DNA from: Apiosordaria backusii
Lineage: Eukaryota; Ascomycota; Sordariomycetes; Sordariales; Lasiosphaeriaceae
Length of the DNA stretch: 64,000 nucleotides
Direction of reading: 5' to 3'
NCBI GenBank assembly: GCA_030549205.1
Contig: JAUKTV010000004.1
Coordinates: forward strand, 2,852,001 to 2,916,000
A program made the translations under genes and the position numbers. Shown one piece after another: positions 11,266 through 24,362 of this stretch. The notes beneath the pieces were generated by a model that saw nothing but the letters and a program-made list of their open reading frames with translations, did not search any database and was not told the origin of the DNA. Within the stretch, counting starts at the first letter, position 1. The number at the start of each line of letters is the position of its first letter.

Positions 11266-13958
11266 GTTGGGCAACCTTAGAAAGCCAGGGATAATCGTAT
11301 TAAAAAACCGGACCTCGCCGTTGAGAAAGAGGCAGACCGGATTTGCGTCTCTCTGCGCGCGTGCAGATACACGCACGTGTGTAAGAAAGGCGTTAACTTT
11401 GTCTTCGATATTGTTGTCGATAATGATATCCTCCTCTCCATCTCTTTCAACAAACTGCCAAGAGATCCTGTGCAGTTGGAACTGGGAGAGGCTAGAAAAG
11501 CAAAAGACAGGCCAGCAGCAGCAGCAGCAGCAGGAAGCAGCAGCCCAGAGACTAGCGTTTCCTTCTTGGCGGTGTTGACAGCAGCACTATGATCTTGTTG
11601 AATCGTTGTTGGTGTTGCTGTACAACCCTAACCGCCATCTCGAAATCCGTTTCCTTAGTTTGTGTTGTGGGTGAGGGAGGTAAGGTGTGATTTCCTGACA
11701 CAAACTGAGACCTACACGATACAACAAACCACCAACAAAACGGAGGAACTTCTCCTTGGGATCGGATGGCGGACGGTGCGTCCCGTCTGGCTTGCCAAAG
11801 GCGTCCTGTGTTGCGACTCGGCCGCGTGTGAACCGGGTTGTGTAGCGTGTGTAGGTGTCGGTTATGAGAGGCGAAAGGTTGTGCCAAGCAATAGAAACAA
11901 GTGATGCTTTCCTGTGTGATGGTGAAACAGACGTACTTTAATCGTCTGATGTATGTCGTGTATTCCCCCAAACTTCTGTCTTCAAGCAAGCGGAGCAACC
12001 CGTCCCTGTCCCCCTGGCAGGGTGAAACAAATCACCGCGTGGTGTGGTGCAGAGCCATGAGTCGTGATGGGTTATATCGCAGAGGTTCGGGATTGAAATC
12101 CCTGCCTGCAGTGTATGGGGTGGGTGAGAATATATTTTAGACTTTTAAGAACCACTGCGGTGCCTTCTTGGCCAATGACATCAAGCTGGACAAAATGTCA
12201 GAAAGGGGCTTCGGTGGGGGAGACTACTGATTTTGTGAAAAGAAAAGGCCTCAAGCCACGAGGATTCCATCCAAGATCTGTGATTTGCGACTTGTTGTTA
12301 AAAGACTCGAGAAGAAGCAATAAGAAAGTTGTGGAGGTGAAGATGGGCGGAGGTCAGGAAATAATAATTACAAGAATGAGGAAAGACGGGAGGAAAAACC
12401 TGCTTATATCATACAATAATGATGACTACCGATATTTTTTTCCTGTGCATGCGAATGGATCCCCTCAGAAGTGTAATAAGTATCTGTAGGAAAAAGCCCC
12501 AGTGTTATGCCCAGCTTCGCTTCTTCCAACTCCACAGCTCACCGCTTGCTCTCGCTTTTCTGATCATGCTGTAGGCACCATACGAGAAGTGCCGTTATGC
12601 GAGCACTGCCCACTGCCCCCGGATTTTTCACTGGAGGATTCCCAATCCCCAGGCTTTTGCCAAACCTTATTTCGTGAGGCTACTTCTCGCTTAAGCTTGT
12701 GGTAACCACTTGTTGCGTGATCGATAGCTCTTGCTCTCTTTCCTACTAAAAAGCAGAGAGGGAATTTCCACCCCTCCTTCAGAGGAACAACTACCAAGAA
12801 TCCTTTCAGCTGTGGTGATATACTTGCATCATGCAATGTCCATCCTCGAAAATATCTCGTTCAATTCCTCCAAAGGCGGTCAGTGGCTTTTCCTGCCGCT
12901 CCTTCAACCACGAACCCGAGGAAGTCGGCTGGGCGATGACATAGCCCACCCAAGCACGTGGACCAATCACCGCTCCCCTCTCGATCCGCTTGCTCGGCTG
13001 GCAAGCCCGGCTCAAGCCTTGATGTTGGCGTCTTGGCAGAGCCCTGTGACACATTGACCCTTGTTGCCGAGACACATCGTGAATTGATGTGGCGATCCCC
13101 CTCCATTGCGTAGCACAATTGGAGGGGTTTGGAGGGGCAATTGGATCTTGCTTGAGCAACTTGATAAAGGGACTTTAAGGTAGGACAAGACTTGCATTTT
13201 TTTGCATCGTGAAAAGCCCTTTCTGTATGCAAAAATTTCGGTGTCAAATTGGGTTAGGGAACACAAATTCGGTTCCTCTCGATGCCAATTGGTTTCCCAT
13301 CAGCAATTCGGTGCCTCAAAGCTTTTGGAATCTGCCTGCTGGTCTGAAGTGCTGATTGCCTTGTCGGTCTGCCCTTTGATTCCTCGATCAAGAGGCTTCC
13401 GGTTCTTTCCAATATACGCCTTGGCCGAGGACATGGTGATGAGCAACTCACAGCGACAAGAGTGGTGAGAGAACCGAAGAGACAAAGTGAGGTTTCAACT
13501 GCTCTTCCAGCCCTCCAACGATGACGTCTTGTGTGGATCCATTGGTGTTCATTCAGGGACCAGGGTAAGATTATGAACAATATTGTTTCACTTGACTAGA
13601 CTCCTCGTCGGGTCTTGAAAGTACATAGATTTGTGCAGACATGATGGCAGACATATGACCTCCGGCCAGGACGGAATACCGCCGCAAGCTTGATTCCTTG
13701 ACACCTCCTTGCCGCCCCTTTTCCAGAAAAAAGTCCACCCGCCCAAATATCACAACAAAGAACTTCAACCGTGCCATGACCTCACTGGTAAACCTCAGCT
13801 GATCCATCATCACCAGGTAGACCGTCCCTGTACTCAACACCAGAAACCACCTATTCGCCGCCAATGTCACCCCCTTTGTACAGATATGGGTATCTTTCCC
13901 GTTAAATACAACATCGCTCGACATTACATCTCTTCAAAAAGGCGTGAATTCCAAACGT
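11266..13958. other. Upstream region of the fusion gene and 3' flank of the regulator
   Basis: About 2.7 kb with no recognisable gene. It holds the CAG repeat and presumably the promoter and leader of the receptor-transporter fusion. Short frames occur throughout without domains. A T-arm-like hairpin near 12088-12112 was examined and rejected as a tRNA. Confidence 0.5.
11513..11533. repeat. (CAG)7 trinucleotide repeat
   Basis: Seven perfect CAG units on the plus strand, (CTG)7 in the transcript sense of the receptor-transporter gene, about 250 bases before its start codon and so possibly in the 5' leader. Confidence 0.85.
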
Positions 13959-16957
13959 CTAGCCAGCATTCGGTGCCCCGGCAAGGAAAAAGTCCAGCTC
14001 GTTACCCGTGCCCATGAAGGACTCATTCTCAGCCAGTTGCTCAAGAAGACTGAGAAAGGGGTCCTTTTCATCGCCCGTCGTACCTGTTCCTACACTCTCA
14101 CTTGGTGTAATCCCAGTTGGGCTCGTCACCATGGCCCCCTTTCCGTTGCCTGATTCTTCGCCGTGCCATGGGGTAGGTGTCGGAAATGTGTTGGTTGGAA
14201 GCTCACCAAACATGGGATCAAAGCCTTGATGCGATCCGCCTGTGCCCGGTGTCGTCGGGTTTCGGTATTGGGAAACATTAAATGACGGACTGAACAAGCC
14301 GCTGGACATGCTGCTCAGCCCAGCGGGAAGTTCGCCAGGATGTCCTCCTCCCATTGGAAACCCACCCATTCCATCTGCACCAGCCCACCCACCCATCATT
14401 CCGTGAGATGAGTTTTGTTCGTGCATGCCTTGAAATCCACTCGTCAATGAGTGCGGCGTGTGTAGCATATTCGGTGATTGTTGCGACGACATGGAAGCTG
14501 CCGAAAACGAATGGCGGTGCGCACTCGAGGGCGTCGATAGCCCTGGCGTCGTTGAGCCCTTGAGGCTGCTATTTAAAGATAGCAGATTGCGAAGGTCGGG
14601 TCTCTTTCTACCAGAAGGGGCTGTATTCTTCCTTTTGAGGTTTGGGCGAGATGGCCCTGGATCGCCAGTGTTGAGACGTGGTGCGTATAGATCTTGACCA
14701 GTGTATGTATCGGCAGTGAAATCAACGACCACATCCGAAAGATTTAGGTTGGCGGCGTCAAAGCTGAAGGTCTGGCCTCCAGCGCCCGCGGGGCTTGAGT
14801 AACGATCGAAAAAGTCCTCCAAGTTAAATACTGGGGATTGCCGCATGGTATTGGTGGTGTGACTCTTGACAAGTCCTGAGTGGGCATTATACATCCCTTG
14901 AAGTGTCTCCCGTTGATGTTGGACACTCGCCCATGCGTATCGCAGCTCGCTCAGCTGCTGCATTTCTCTCGAGAGAAATTCTGCTGATGAACTAAACACG
15001 TTGACCTCGCCAGTGTTTCCGACCCTGCTGTAGTGTGCGCCGTGAATATGGACGGTGCCTGCAGTTGAGATGCAGAATCCTACAAATGCGGGCCACTCGA
15101 TCGATGCCGTCCGCTTTCCAACCTCCACAAGCTCTGCAATAGCATTTGCATGGAGGAAACACATGTTGGTCGCTTCGATCTGCCACGACTGGTGTTGGCC
15201 TGTCCCCGCGAGTTCCGATAAATCGATTGGCAAAAACGGCCGATATATGAGGCAATGAATGAGATGATAAACGAGCTTGCTCAAGACAAGCACGGTAGAG
15301 TCAGGCCGACCAAAGAGTGAGTCGAGGCTCGAAAATACATCCTCTGTTCCCGATGCCCAGATATCTAGGTCTTGACGGATTTTGGAAAGATTAGACAGAG
15401 AGTGCCAAGGGAAATGTGAGTCCCCTTTCACGCCACCAGCTGCCAGGTATTGATTGGTTGTTCCTAGGATGCGGCAAATGTCGATGAGCATCCCACTGCT
15501 TCCTTGGGCTTTTTTTCCTGTGCCTTGGAGATACTGCAAGTTTGTGTAGCTTTGAAAGAATTCTCCATCGGCTGGTAATGATCCAGGCATGGGTGACCAT
15601 GATGGGAGCCTCAAAATGATGGCCCTATCTGTGATTAAGGAAGGTCGTTTCGACCCACATGCCATAAACCTGTCGAGTAAATAGCAGCTCCAGAATAGTT
15701 TTCGTCGTGTCTCTCGTTCTGTTGGGGTAACTCTTGCGTTGACGTCCATCTCTCTGTGCAGTTCGAGTGCCATCGCCATCCCGACCGCACTTGCTAGTAA
15801 CTATTAGCCTACGGCCTTGCAGACACCACTGTGGCACCAGAATGTACTTAGCAGCATGTATGCCTTCTTCCCTTTGCCAGCTGCAGTGAACGCGGTGACA
15901 AGCAGCACCAATGCTTGTAGGGCATCGACTGATGGCTCGTCCGTGTCAATTTCCAGTCTCGATCGAGTGGCATATTCCTCGCTAAGTTTCACTGCCGATT
16001 GATAGCCATTTGGATGGGGGGTGTACCTTGATGTCAGTCAGCGTTGGCTGCCACGGAGAAAAGCGGTTGTACCAAAGTTGCTTACCGCGCAGCAACTGCA
16101 AAAATGGCATGTATTAGATAGTCGGGTGCTTGGTTGAGTTGTCGGCGTTGCCTCAGTGTAGATTCGTCCAGAACATGAAATGGCTTATCGTGAAAGCGGC
16201 TGAAGTAGGTATCGAGAAGAGCATCCGGCTGTACTTCAGGGGATGGTGGGCTGGTTCTATACCAGGCTGTCAAATCTCTGCGGGTAACGACGGACAATAG
16301 AGTAGTCAAGGGCATCATACCTTAGATCTGTAGAAGAGAATATTGCTGTTTCCTCACTCTCAGGGGCAACTTCGCTTGGCCCTGCTGACTGCTCTGGCTT
16401 GTCCTCTGCTTTCTTTCCTGATGCTGCTGTTGGAGATATTGATTCATCAGACTCATTTGTTGGCAGATTTTCCGAAGTTGAGGCTTCAGGGTCTTCTTTT
16501 TTCTCCTTTAACCGAGCCTCGAGGCCGTCAACTCGTTTCAGCAATGCTTCCAAAACGTCTGTTTTGGGGCCCCTTTTCTTCGGAACAGCATCTGTAATGA
16601 TAGATGAGTAACATGGCAAAAGCAGGCTGGCACAGTGGAAGACATGGCTAACCTACCGTAGACACAAGGGCATTGAAAGACCTGGCATGCCTCACAAGCA
16701 GGCCTTAGACGGTTGCATTTGATCTGGTGTTCATCGATCCGTTAATCATCTCCAAGCTTTAGGTAACTGGAGCTGTGATATGTTGCCCTACATACCTTGC
16801 GTTTTCGACATGACTTGCAGTTCATCGACTCCCGTGGCTCGTTACTCATACGTCGTGTAGGCAGTCGTTCAATGCTAACCTGTGGTCGCGACATGCCTGG
16901 AGGATGCATTCGAGGCAGCGTAGCAACTGCCCCAGGGTCGTAGGTTTGAGCCATCAT
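13959..16957 (-). CDS. Zn(II)2Cys6 transcription factor with fungal-specific MHR domain
   Basis: This is a nuclear DNA-binding regulator, 901 residues. Six exons (minus strand): 16957-16796, 16723-16657, 16591-16321, 16277-16086, 16026-15848 and 15793-13959. All five introns have GT...AG ends and fit in phase. The zinc cluster is assembled across the first intron as C-x2-C-x6-C-x6-C-x2-C-x6-C (Cys47, 50, 57, 64, 67 and 74, with an extra Cys at 72). A linker KKRGPKTDVLEALLKRVDGL follows, forming a short coiled coil for dimerisation. The middle homology (Fungal_trans) region includes SAVGMAMALELHRE and LFWSCYLLDRF. The C-terminal 250 residues are Ser/Gly/Pro/Met-rich and disordered, a likely activation region. 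The reading frame is intact. The target pathway is unknown, because no clustered biosynthetic or catabolic genes lie beside it. About 5 kb of gene-free DNA upstream could hold a large promoter. Confidence 0.9.
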
Positions 16958-19900
16958 TCCTATCAGTTTGTGAAAGGGGAGATCGACCGGTTTCCTAAGT
17001 GTCGCCTCCAGGATCCCCTTCTGAGCATGTCTACTCGTGGATTGGTGTTGGTAAGAAATGAGCCGAGCAGAGATAGAAAGTAATGCTGATCCGGGTATTC
17101 GTTGGGGACTACTGTCAGAGCATCGAAATGTTATCGTTGATGATGCGCCCCAAGTGTCGTCTCAGGAAGTTTGATGTCAAGAAGGGGCGGCGTGACAAGT
17201 AGCTGGACGCCTTATGGCCTAGGCCGGTTGGCGAGTTAGTTAATCGAATCCTGGGGTGCATCAAAGTGAGCCGCCCCCGCAGACAGCGTAGCACAGCACA
17301 ATAAACTGGGGATCGGGGAGTTTGGTAGAGAGGGAGGGTCAAGTATGGGACGAGTAATTGGCTAGTGGCTGTCTTGTCAAACAGGATGATGGGGCACTAC
17401 CCCGGATGGAAGTCTAGTCTGGGGAGCCCCCCAGATGGAAACGGAGAAACGAAGTAGGCCCAGAAACGAGGAGGCGTGTGGGTAAGCAGGCCGGGTATGC
17501 GCGAAAGATATGAGATGGGTTTGTCGGATTATCAGTGATTAAACAAATAACTCACACTCGCCCTCCTCATTCAGAATTTGATACTCGGGCCTATTGCTCA
17601 AGATAAAGACAATGGCCATATGAGAGCCGACAATGGCCGTTTAAGGAGGGGAGATGGGGCTGCTTGTGAGTTCACCGAGCCATGAGCTATCATAAACATG
17701 GATGGGAGCCGAGGATGATGTCGAAGTCTTGGGATCAAGGAATCCATGATGCTCAATTCCTACAAAAGAAGGTAGCAGCTCAAAGCACCGGGGAGGGGTC
17801 AGGATGCCTGCACCTCAATCCTGTTGACCACTTGAGAAGGCGCGATGTGGTGTATGGTGCGGGGGGACGATGCTGGGGAGGTGAAGGATGAGTGGGGTTC
17901 GAGAAGTGGGAAAGAGCTCCGGGACGCTGGTGGAGACGGTACACCTTAACAGGAGTGGTTTTCGGGAATTGCATGAATGCAACTAATGTGAGTAGGACTT
18001 CCGTTTTTTTCTCAAGCCACTGCCAAAAGCAGAATGGGTCAAGTTACAGCTTGTGCTTATCCCGTTCGTCCCATATTCCCTTCCGTCTTATTCAAAAGTT
18101 TGGTGGTTCAACGGGGTTGAACAGATTGAAAAGGGATGAAAATTCATCCCTTGATCCCTGTATGTAACCGTGGCCCCGCAGCACCATCTCCGCAACCGAC
18201 GGCTTCAGGGCCCGCCATCCACCACAAGCCGATTGCTCTCCAGTACCTCAACTTTCACCGACGGATTTTTACTTATCCTCCAGAAATATCTTTAGTTTGG
18301 GATGAGGCCCGCGACTGAAAGTCAGACATGGTCAAAACATCGCCGCTTCCTTTTCAAGTTCACTCATCGAAACGAGCGACGAGGCCAGGTAAACGTCCCT
18401 GTTTTGATTCGGTACCACAGAGTCGAGCCCCATATACGAGGGGGGTATTTAATGCTTCCTTGTCTCTATACATCCCGACCAAAGCTCTCATCCACGGCAA
18501 TTGCTTCTGGGGGGCCAGGTCATAAGCATAATGTCACGCAACGTGACTGCCCGATGGGCCTATTGAGCCGCCTTCTGTTCATCTGCTGACGCTTTATTCC
18601 ATATTCTCTTCGAGATCCTCGGGCTGAAGCTGTGCGTCACAGTGAGAAGCAGGTTCATCAATCTACTCGACAGCATACCTACAGCCACACCCGGAACTGT
18701 GACAGTATAGGGGTCGCAATATCTGCGGTTTGCCGCGCCAATCACAGCCCGCGAATCTACAGTGATGTTGATCTTGCCCAGCCGGGCTTTCCATACCAAC
18801 GAAGCTATATCCTAGCCGTCCTCAACATCGGCACTGTGTTCCGGGTCGCTGCACAATGCGAGTAAGGTACCCGCAGGACAGTCCGCCTGCCCGTTTCTGA
18901 GATCACCACTCTTCCTGTTCATGCCCTCTGGAAAACCCTTCATACAACTGCGAGATCATGATGCAGCCGAAGCTGCTGTTATCAGAAAGCGAAGAGTAGT
19001 GTGTTGAAGGTGCCGTTCGGTTAAGCAACAAAACCCTGATCCCCCCTGCACCCCGCAAACTCCAGCTCTCCAGCAGCTCCAGCCCGCCCCCTGCAAGATC
19101 GGGTTCTGGTCCTTAACGGCTGGCGATCCTTGACAGTTAACGGACGATCGTCTCCCGAATTCAACTCAACTCTCTCGCCTCTTCCCTCCCGTGCCTTGCA
19201 CCTCGACCAGAAAGACGGTCAGCTCTTCACCGTACCCCCATTTGCGTCGTCAGCGGTAACAAAGCTCTGAGCATCATCATATGGCGTAACGCTCTTTATG
19301 GGCCCCCCAGCCTCTATGCTCCAGCGACCGGTTGTGTTGGTCGTCAAGCAGTCATACTTTGGTCATGTTGCATCTCATCCTGGATGTTGTATGACTGGAG
19401 ATGGGATCGGACATCAGCACAATATTGTCAACTCCCGGAAATCCGGAGCCGAGGCTAATAAGCACAAACCAAGCATGCCATGACAGGGCCTGGACGCGCA
19501 GGCCTTTACTGAGCTCTGCTTTTATAACACATATCCCTGACCAGTTAACATCACGGAAGGGGACTCGGACCTACATATTCAAGAATCAAGCTTGATCTTA
19601 GTGTCGATCTCCTGTATTTCCCCAAGGAACCCATCCGTTGCGTCGTCCTGTTGTTGGCTAGCCTGGACTGTACAGGCTCCGGTAGTTCACTGGCCGCAGC
19701 CTTCCATATACCGGGTGTACATATGTTGCAGACGGAGACGTTGGTACCGAGCGCTAAGATCAGGTAAGTGAGTGCACGTCCCGCTTGAGCTTCCAGGTTT
19801 GTGTTTGATATAGTGTACGGAGTACTTTCGTCTTGGTCTCGCGACACCTATCGGTCCGAAAATCTTTCCGTCAACTCCTTGTCATCAGGTCAGGGGCCTC

Positions 19901-22056
19901 ATGAGCTCGGATCATCGGGAAGCTTTCCGGAGCTCTGTGCTTGAAATTTGACGTCTACCGAAGCTCGCTCAGCTATCTAGCTTCAATATATACTGTTTCA
20001 AGCTTGAATGGCTCATATCAAGCTTTCACAATATCGTCTGACGAGAGAAGGTACGTTTCGGTTCTTCACTCACTCTAGATCTTGTAACACGGTTCAGCTC
20101 GACTGCAGCCGTCATCATTGGTCTATCCCAAAGACTTGACTCCGTCATTCGGCCGATGAGCGCCGGATAGAGCCTCTCTTCGATCATTTACATTCAGGGT
20201 ACAAATATGTGGCATGAGGTCTGCCTATTTATTACTGGCAAGAACCATGGTAGTGGGCGGTGATCTCCACATTATACCAGACCTCGACTCAATTCAAACT
20301 CACAGCAATCACCCGACATCTACAAACACCTTTACGGGTGTTTCCGCTCTATCTTAATGTTCCCAAACTCCCAAGCCGATCTCCGCCTTGCTTTGCATGT
20401 AAGCTACTGCACCTCCCCGCAAAACGATACCACCACTTGGTTCATGCGGTGGACCCGGACAGCGGAAGGGGAGACGCCATCAGGTTAGGAGAATTAGGAT
20501 CAGGGTTCGGCGACCATTACGCCAAGGTAAAAGAATCGACATTCCGATTCGGCGGGGTGGCTACCCGAAGCTTGTTTCTTTCTTTAATCCAGGAGTTGTC
20601 GTAGATCTAGGTCAAAGACTCACAATTCTTGCGCCCCTCTATCGTTTGTAATAACCGTGATGAAACAAAATAGGAGACAACAAAAGAGCTATGTAGCGAT
20701 CAAATTGAAGATAAAACAGCCAGCTGGTAAGCACAGATTCTTCTACCCAGGACAGTGCCGCAAAAGGCCCAGGGATGACAACCTGTTTGATATGTCCATA
20801 ATCCGTCACTAGCCTAGGTACCTTACATCTCTCGCCAGCGACTAAATTGACACGAACCACCAATCCTGGTAAAACCCTACTTTCTCCCTCGGTCTTCAGT
20901 CACAAAACCCGCCCCATATGTACCAGATCTACCACACGACAGTCGTACCGAAGGATCCAACAAAAGACTTGGATACAAACAATTCAAGCAATGGGACTGA
21001 CGGTCCCTCGCTCGGCCCAACTCGGCTCTGTACAAATTGTTTGGACAGTCGCAGGAACAATTGCTGGGCAACACACTTGAGTGGGTGGTTACATCTATAT
21101 TACCTCAATCTCGGAATCGTTACCGATGGATATGAACCTGGTAACTAGTAGGTGGTGGCGGTCTTGAGTTTCCAACGAGGCAACCCCTTTAGTAACCTCC
21201 ATTGTGTTGTACCAAGTCTTAAAGCAGAATCAGCGATAGGGTGCTTCCGTCGTAGTATTGTTGTCGATACATGTATTCAGACACTCTGTTCGCAAGGCGT
21301 GACAAGTGTGTCTGCCCTGAGCAGTTTGTGCACGGATAGGTCAACGGCAGACGTATGTATATCCTGAAATCCATCTCCATTTCATTCTCTGTCCTAAACA
21401 AGTCCTCCCGTGAAGTAGTATCGTCCGGGATCACCTTCCGATAGACCGCTCCGCTCGTTGATCAACACATGCACCTCGCGTTCCATTCGCGACCTTCTGT
21501 ACAGTAAACCCATGACGAAGTCCACTTCCAACCTCACACCATAAACCGCACACACACTCACAAAGATCACCTTTCCAAACTTCCAAGATCGCGAGAAATA
21601 ACAATACATGCCCAATATCCACCACTCCGCACGAAAATGCAACATATTTACCCCATCTTCTAGGCGTCTGTCCATTCATACCATCGTAACCGAGCGAGGC
21701 TTGGCTCATGCCTGCTCCTCTTTTTGCTGGAGGAGTCATTAGGGTGACCTCGGTTGTTGATACTTGATTCAGGCTTGTGCTCCGCCGTGTGGTTTCTCAT
21801 GATGTCTCTTGGTTTGTAGCACTTTCCATGAGAACAAATCGTTCAGAACGTTTGGTGCTGGTAGATCGAGTAGCGAAGGAGTACCATAGATTTGTAATCC
21901 AGGCAAATGCCTATCACAATGCTTCCCCCGTTAGTTTATCTTCGCGTAGCGTGGGTGGGATGTGAAAGACCACCTACCATTCTCTAAAAGGCTCAACCAA
22001 TGAATCCATAATATGTCCTCCCATATTGATCCCGCCGGTAATACAAAATGCTCTCA
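16958..22056. other. 5.1 kb gene-free stretch
   Basis: No supported gene. The left part is upstream of the divergently placed Zn2Cys6 regulator, the right part is the 3' flank of the quinate-repressor-like gene. Frames are short and overlapping. Two overlapping minus-strand frames at 21394-21739 look slightly protein-like but could not be joined convincingly. I found no transposase, reverse transcriptase, terminal repeat or strongly AT-skewed (RIP-like) block. Confidence 0.5.
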
Positions 22057-24362
22057 TCAAAAGAATTGTCTCCCACTAGCCAACCTTACGAAACTATACG
22101 GCACATTCTGCCCAACCAGCAACCTCAGCGTCTCGACTGTCGTAAAAGCCGTCACATCCGCTGCCCCATAAGCCGCGAATCCACATTGCTCAGCAATCAA
22201 ACCCGGATCTCCTTTCCGCGGCCCAACCTGTCCCGAGCCGTCCGCCAGATCCAAGAAGACTCCCCTTGAGTTCTCCTTTCCCGCCCCTGTCCCCCTCGAG
22301 GCGGTGACCCGAACAGACGAACCAGCATTCCGACTAGATTGCTCTTTTCCGGCCCCAGAGCACTCACCACCACGAACGGCGAGCCTGCCCCCGCTCGTAT
22401 AGACTCGGTGCCATTGGAGTTTACTGTTCGGGCTCGTTTGATGCTCTCTAAGCTGTTGAACGGTTCGATGAGTAGGTCCTTGGCGAACGCGGAAGGGGGT
22501 TTGAAGCCAACGGTGTAGACTTTGCCGACTTTGAGGGCTTTGAGAGCGAACAAAACACTGGCTGCGTCGTCGACTGAGGAGGCGAGCACTACGGCTGCGC
22601 ACCCAAAGTAGGCCGAGGGAGCAAGATCGCGCGTCAGGGTACTGAGTATGCCTTTCCAGGAGGCGTTGTCAAAGACAAGAGAGGTGTTTGGTGATAAGAC
22701 GGGTTGTGTTGAGGTAACTGTACTCAAGGGATCTCCATTTTGCTGGCGTGGTGGGCTCGAAGGAGTTGAGGCCGAGCTGGACGATGCGGCTGAACGGACG
22801 ACGATTGTATCGACCATTCCGATGAGTCGAGCGGCTTCGCTGAGGACCGGCCCGCTGCCATTGTTGAGGGATGCAAAGAAGCCTGTGCTTGTCGCCAGCT
22901 TGGTGAGCGATACAGCTGGATTGAGGTAAGCACCGCCGAAGTTTCTTTGATTGCACCATGTCTCGATGGAGGCGAGGCCTTTAGGTTGCCTCTCCACAAC
23001 AGCAAAGTGATGTGGTAGACCAAGCTCGTTGAAGCACTTTTCATAGAACGGTGCCTGTGGGATGGCACTTCGCATGGCAGGACTGGTAATGCCATAGATG
23101 TTCTTTTTTGGCAGTTGCCCAACTAATGCCAGTGCTTGATTGATCTCTGCTGCGCTCATCTGGCCTGGGGCCGCAATGATGGGGAGCAGAGGATGAGTAA
23201 TAGGGGTGAAGACCTTGTTCAACGTCCGAGAGAACTGTCCTGTTTCCCCCATGTTGACTGCGGATAGCGGAGGCGAGTCTGGATACTCGGCTTTGATCTT
23301 GGACCGGAAGTATTCCAACTCAAAATTTTCGTTGTGATCGTTGATGATGGCAATCATTTTTACGATGTCGGCGTACCTTCGAGACTGAAGGAATATCGAC
23401 TCGGCTCTTTCTGAGGGCCACTTGAAGGTGCCGGAAAAGTCGTGGAAGGCAGACATGATGCGACTACTGCCACGCTGTTCATACAGCCTTCGTCGAATGC
23501 TTTCTGGGAGCCAAAGCTCAACGTCAATGTACTCAACACCCCATTGGATTGCCCGATAAAGGTATTCATAAAACAGTTCTGGATTGTCCATAGGAAATCG
23601 GCCATTCTCCTTCGTACACCTCGTGGTGAATATGATTGGCAGTTCGGTTCTCTGGCGAAGAAGCATAAGCTGTTCGCCAACATAGCTCAAGCTCGGTATC
23701 TCTGAGAAATTTCCGTTGCCAAGGGGCTCTTTCAGGAGGTCAACTCGAATCTCAACGGCGTCTGAGCCAACAGTTAGGATGTCGATATTTGGGAGCGCCG
23801 CATGAACGTCTGGGAATGTGGTTGAGATGAAATATGTCCTGGGTTTTGCCATCAAGGTTTCGTGGTGACTTAGTTGTCCCAGGGTATGTGAAACAAAGCG
23901 TGCCAGATCTCTGCGGAAGAATGGAGCCTCGGTGTAAAGCCATTCGTAGTCGGTCTGAGCGGACAGATGGACATCCGGGGGCATACCGAGCGTTGTGCAG
24001 TGAGTGTTGATGGTCACAACCAGACCTTTGTTTCGTGAAGCTATATCAGCCTTTGCGCTCTCTGCTGAGACTCCAACCACCCAGTTCTGATCATCCCTGG
24101 TAACGTCCCGAATTCCTCCTTTCAGTCGGTAAGGCTTCCCGAGAACCTCAGCAAACACCGCCACTATCTGCTCCTGGCCAGGACCATAAATGATCACAAC
24201 TATCCTCGCATCTCCTTGCTGTAAACCGCCTCGAATTGTCATCTCATGCGACGCACGTGGTGGTCGACTCTCGATATCGATGTCCATAGCTATGGCACTT
24301 CGTCCAAAACTCTGTGGTCCTCCTGGTGTGGGCAACGGTTCCAAGGGTTGAACAGCCGCCAT
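22057..24362 (-). CDS. Quinate-repressor-like protein (QA-1S/QUTR family), frame break near the C-terminus
   Basis: Homologue of Neurospora QA-1S and Aspergillus QUTR, which repress quinate utilisation and are built from AROM-derived domains. Start ATG at 24362 (MAAVQPLEPLPTPGGP); the frame continues upstream without a better ATG. A type I dehydroquinase-like domain keeps FHDF and ADIVKM, whose His and Lys match catalytic residues by eye. A shikimate-dehydrogenase-like domain follows (GITSPAMRSAIPQ); its usual catalytic Lys motif is replaced by LNPAVSLTK, as expected of a non-enzymatic repressor. The frame diverges after SPPRGG and would stop at 22197. The conserved end (GVFLDLADGSG ... TVETLRLLVGQNVPYSFVR) is in another frame down to 22057. 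One extra G in the run at 22291-22295 (C on plus) restores 768 residues. The N-terminal kinase-like P-loop module of the family (about 920 residues in known members) is mostly missing. No qa/qut genes lie nearby. Confidence 0.85.

Noticed and set aside
12085..12115. T-arm-like sequence GGTTCGGGATTGAAATCCC
   Set aside because: The stem pairs, but the loop is wrong and no D-arm, anticodon arm or acceptor stem pairs upstream. Not a tRNA.
21394..21739. Two overlapping minus-strand frames, one starting MTPPAKRGAGMSQASLGYDG
   Set aside because: The N-terminus looks protein-like and good intron signals (GTGAGT...TACTGTACAG) exist, but no splice combination kept a convincing frame. Not listed as a gene.
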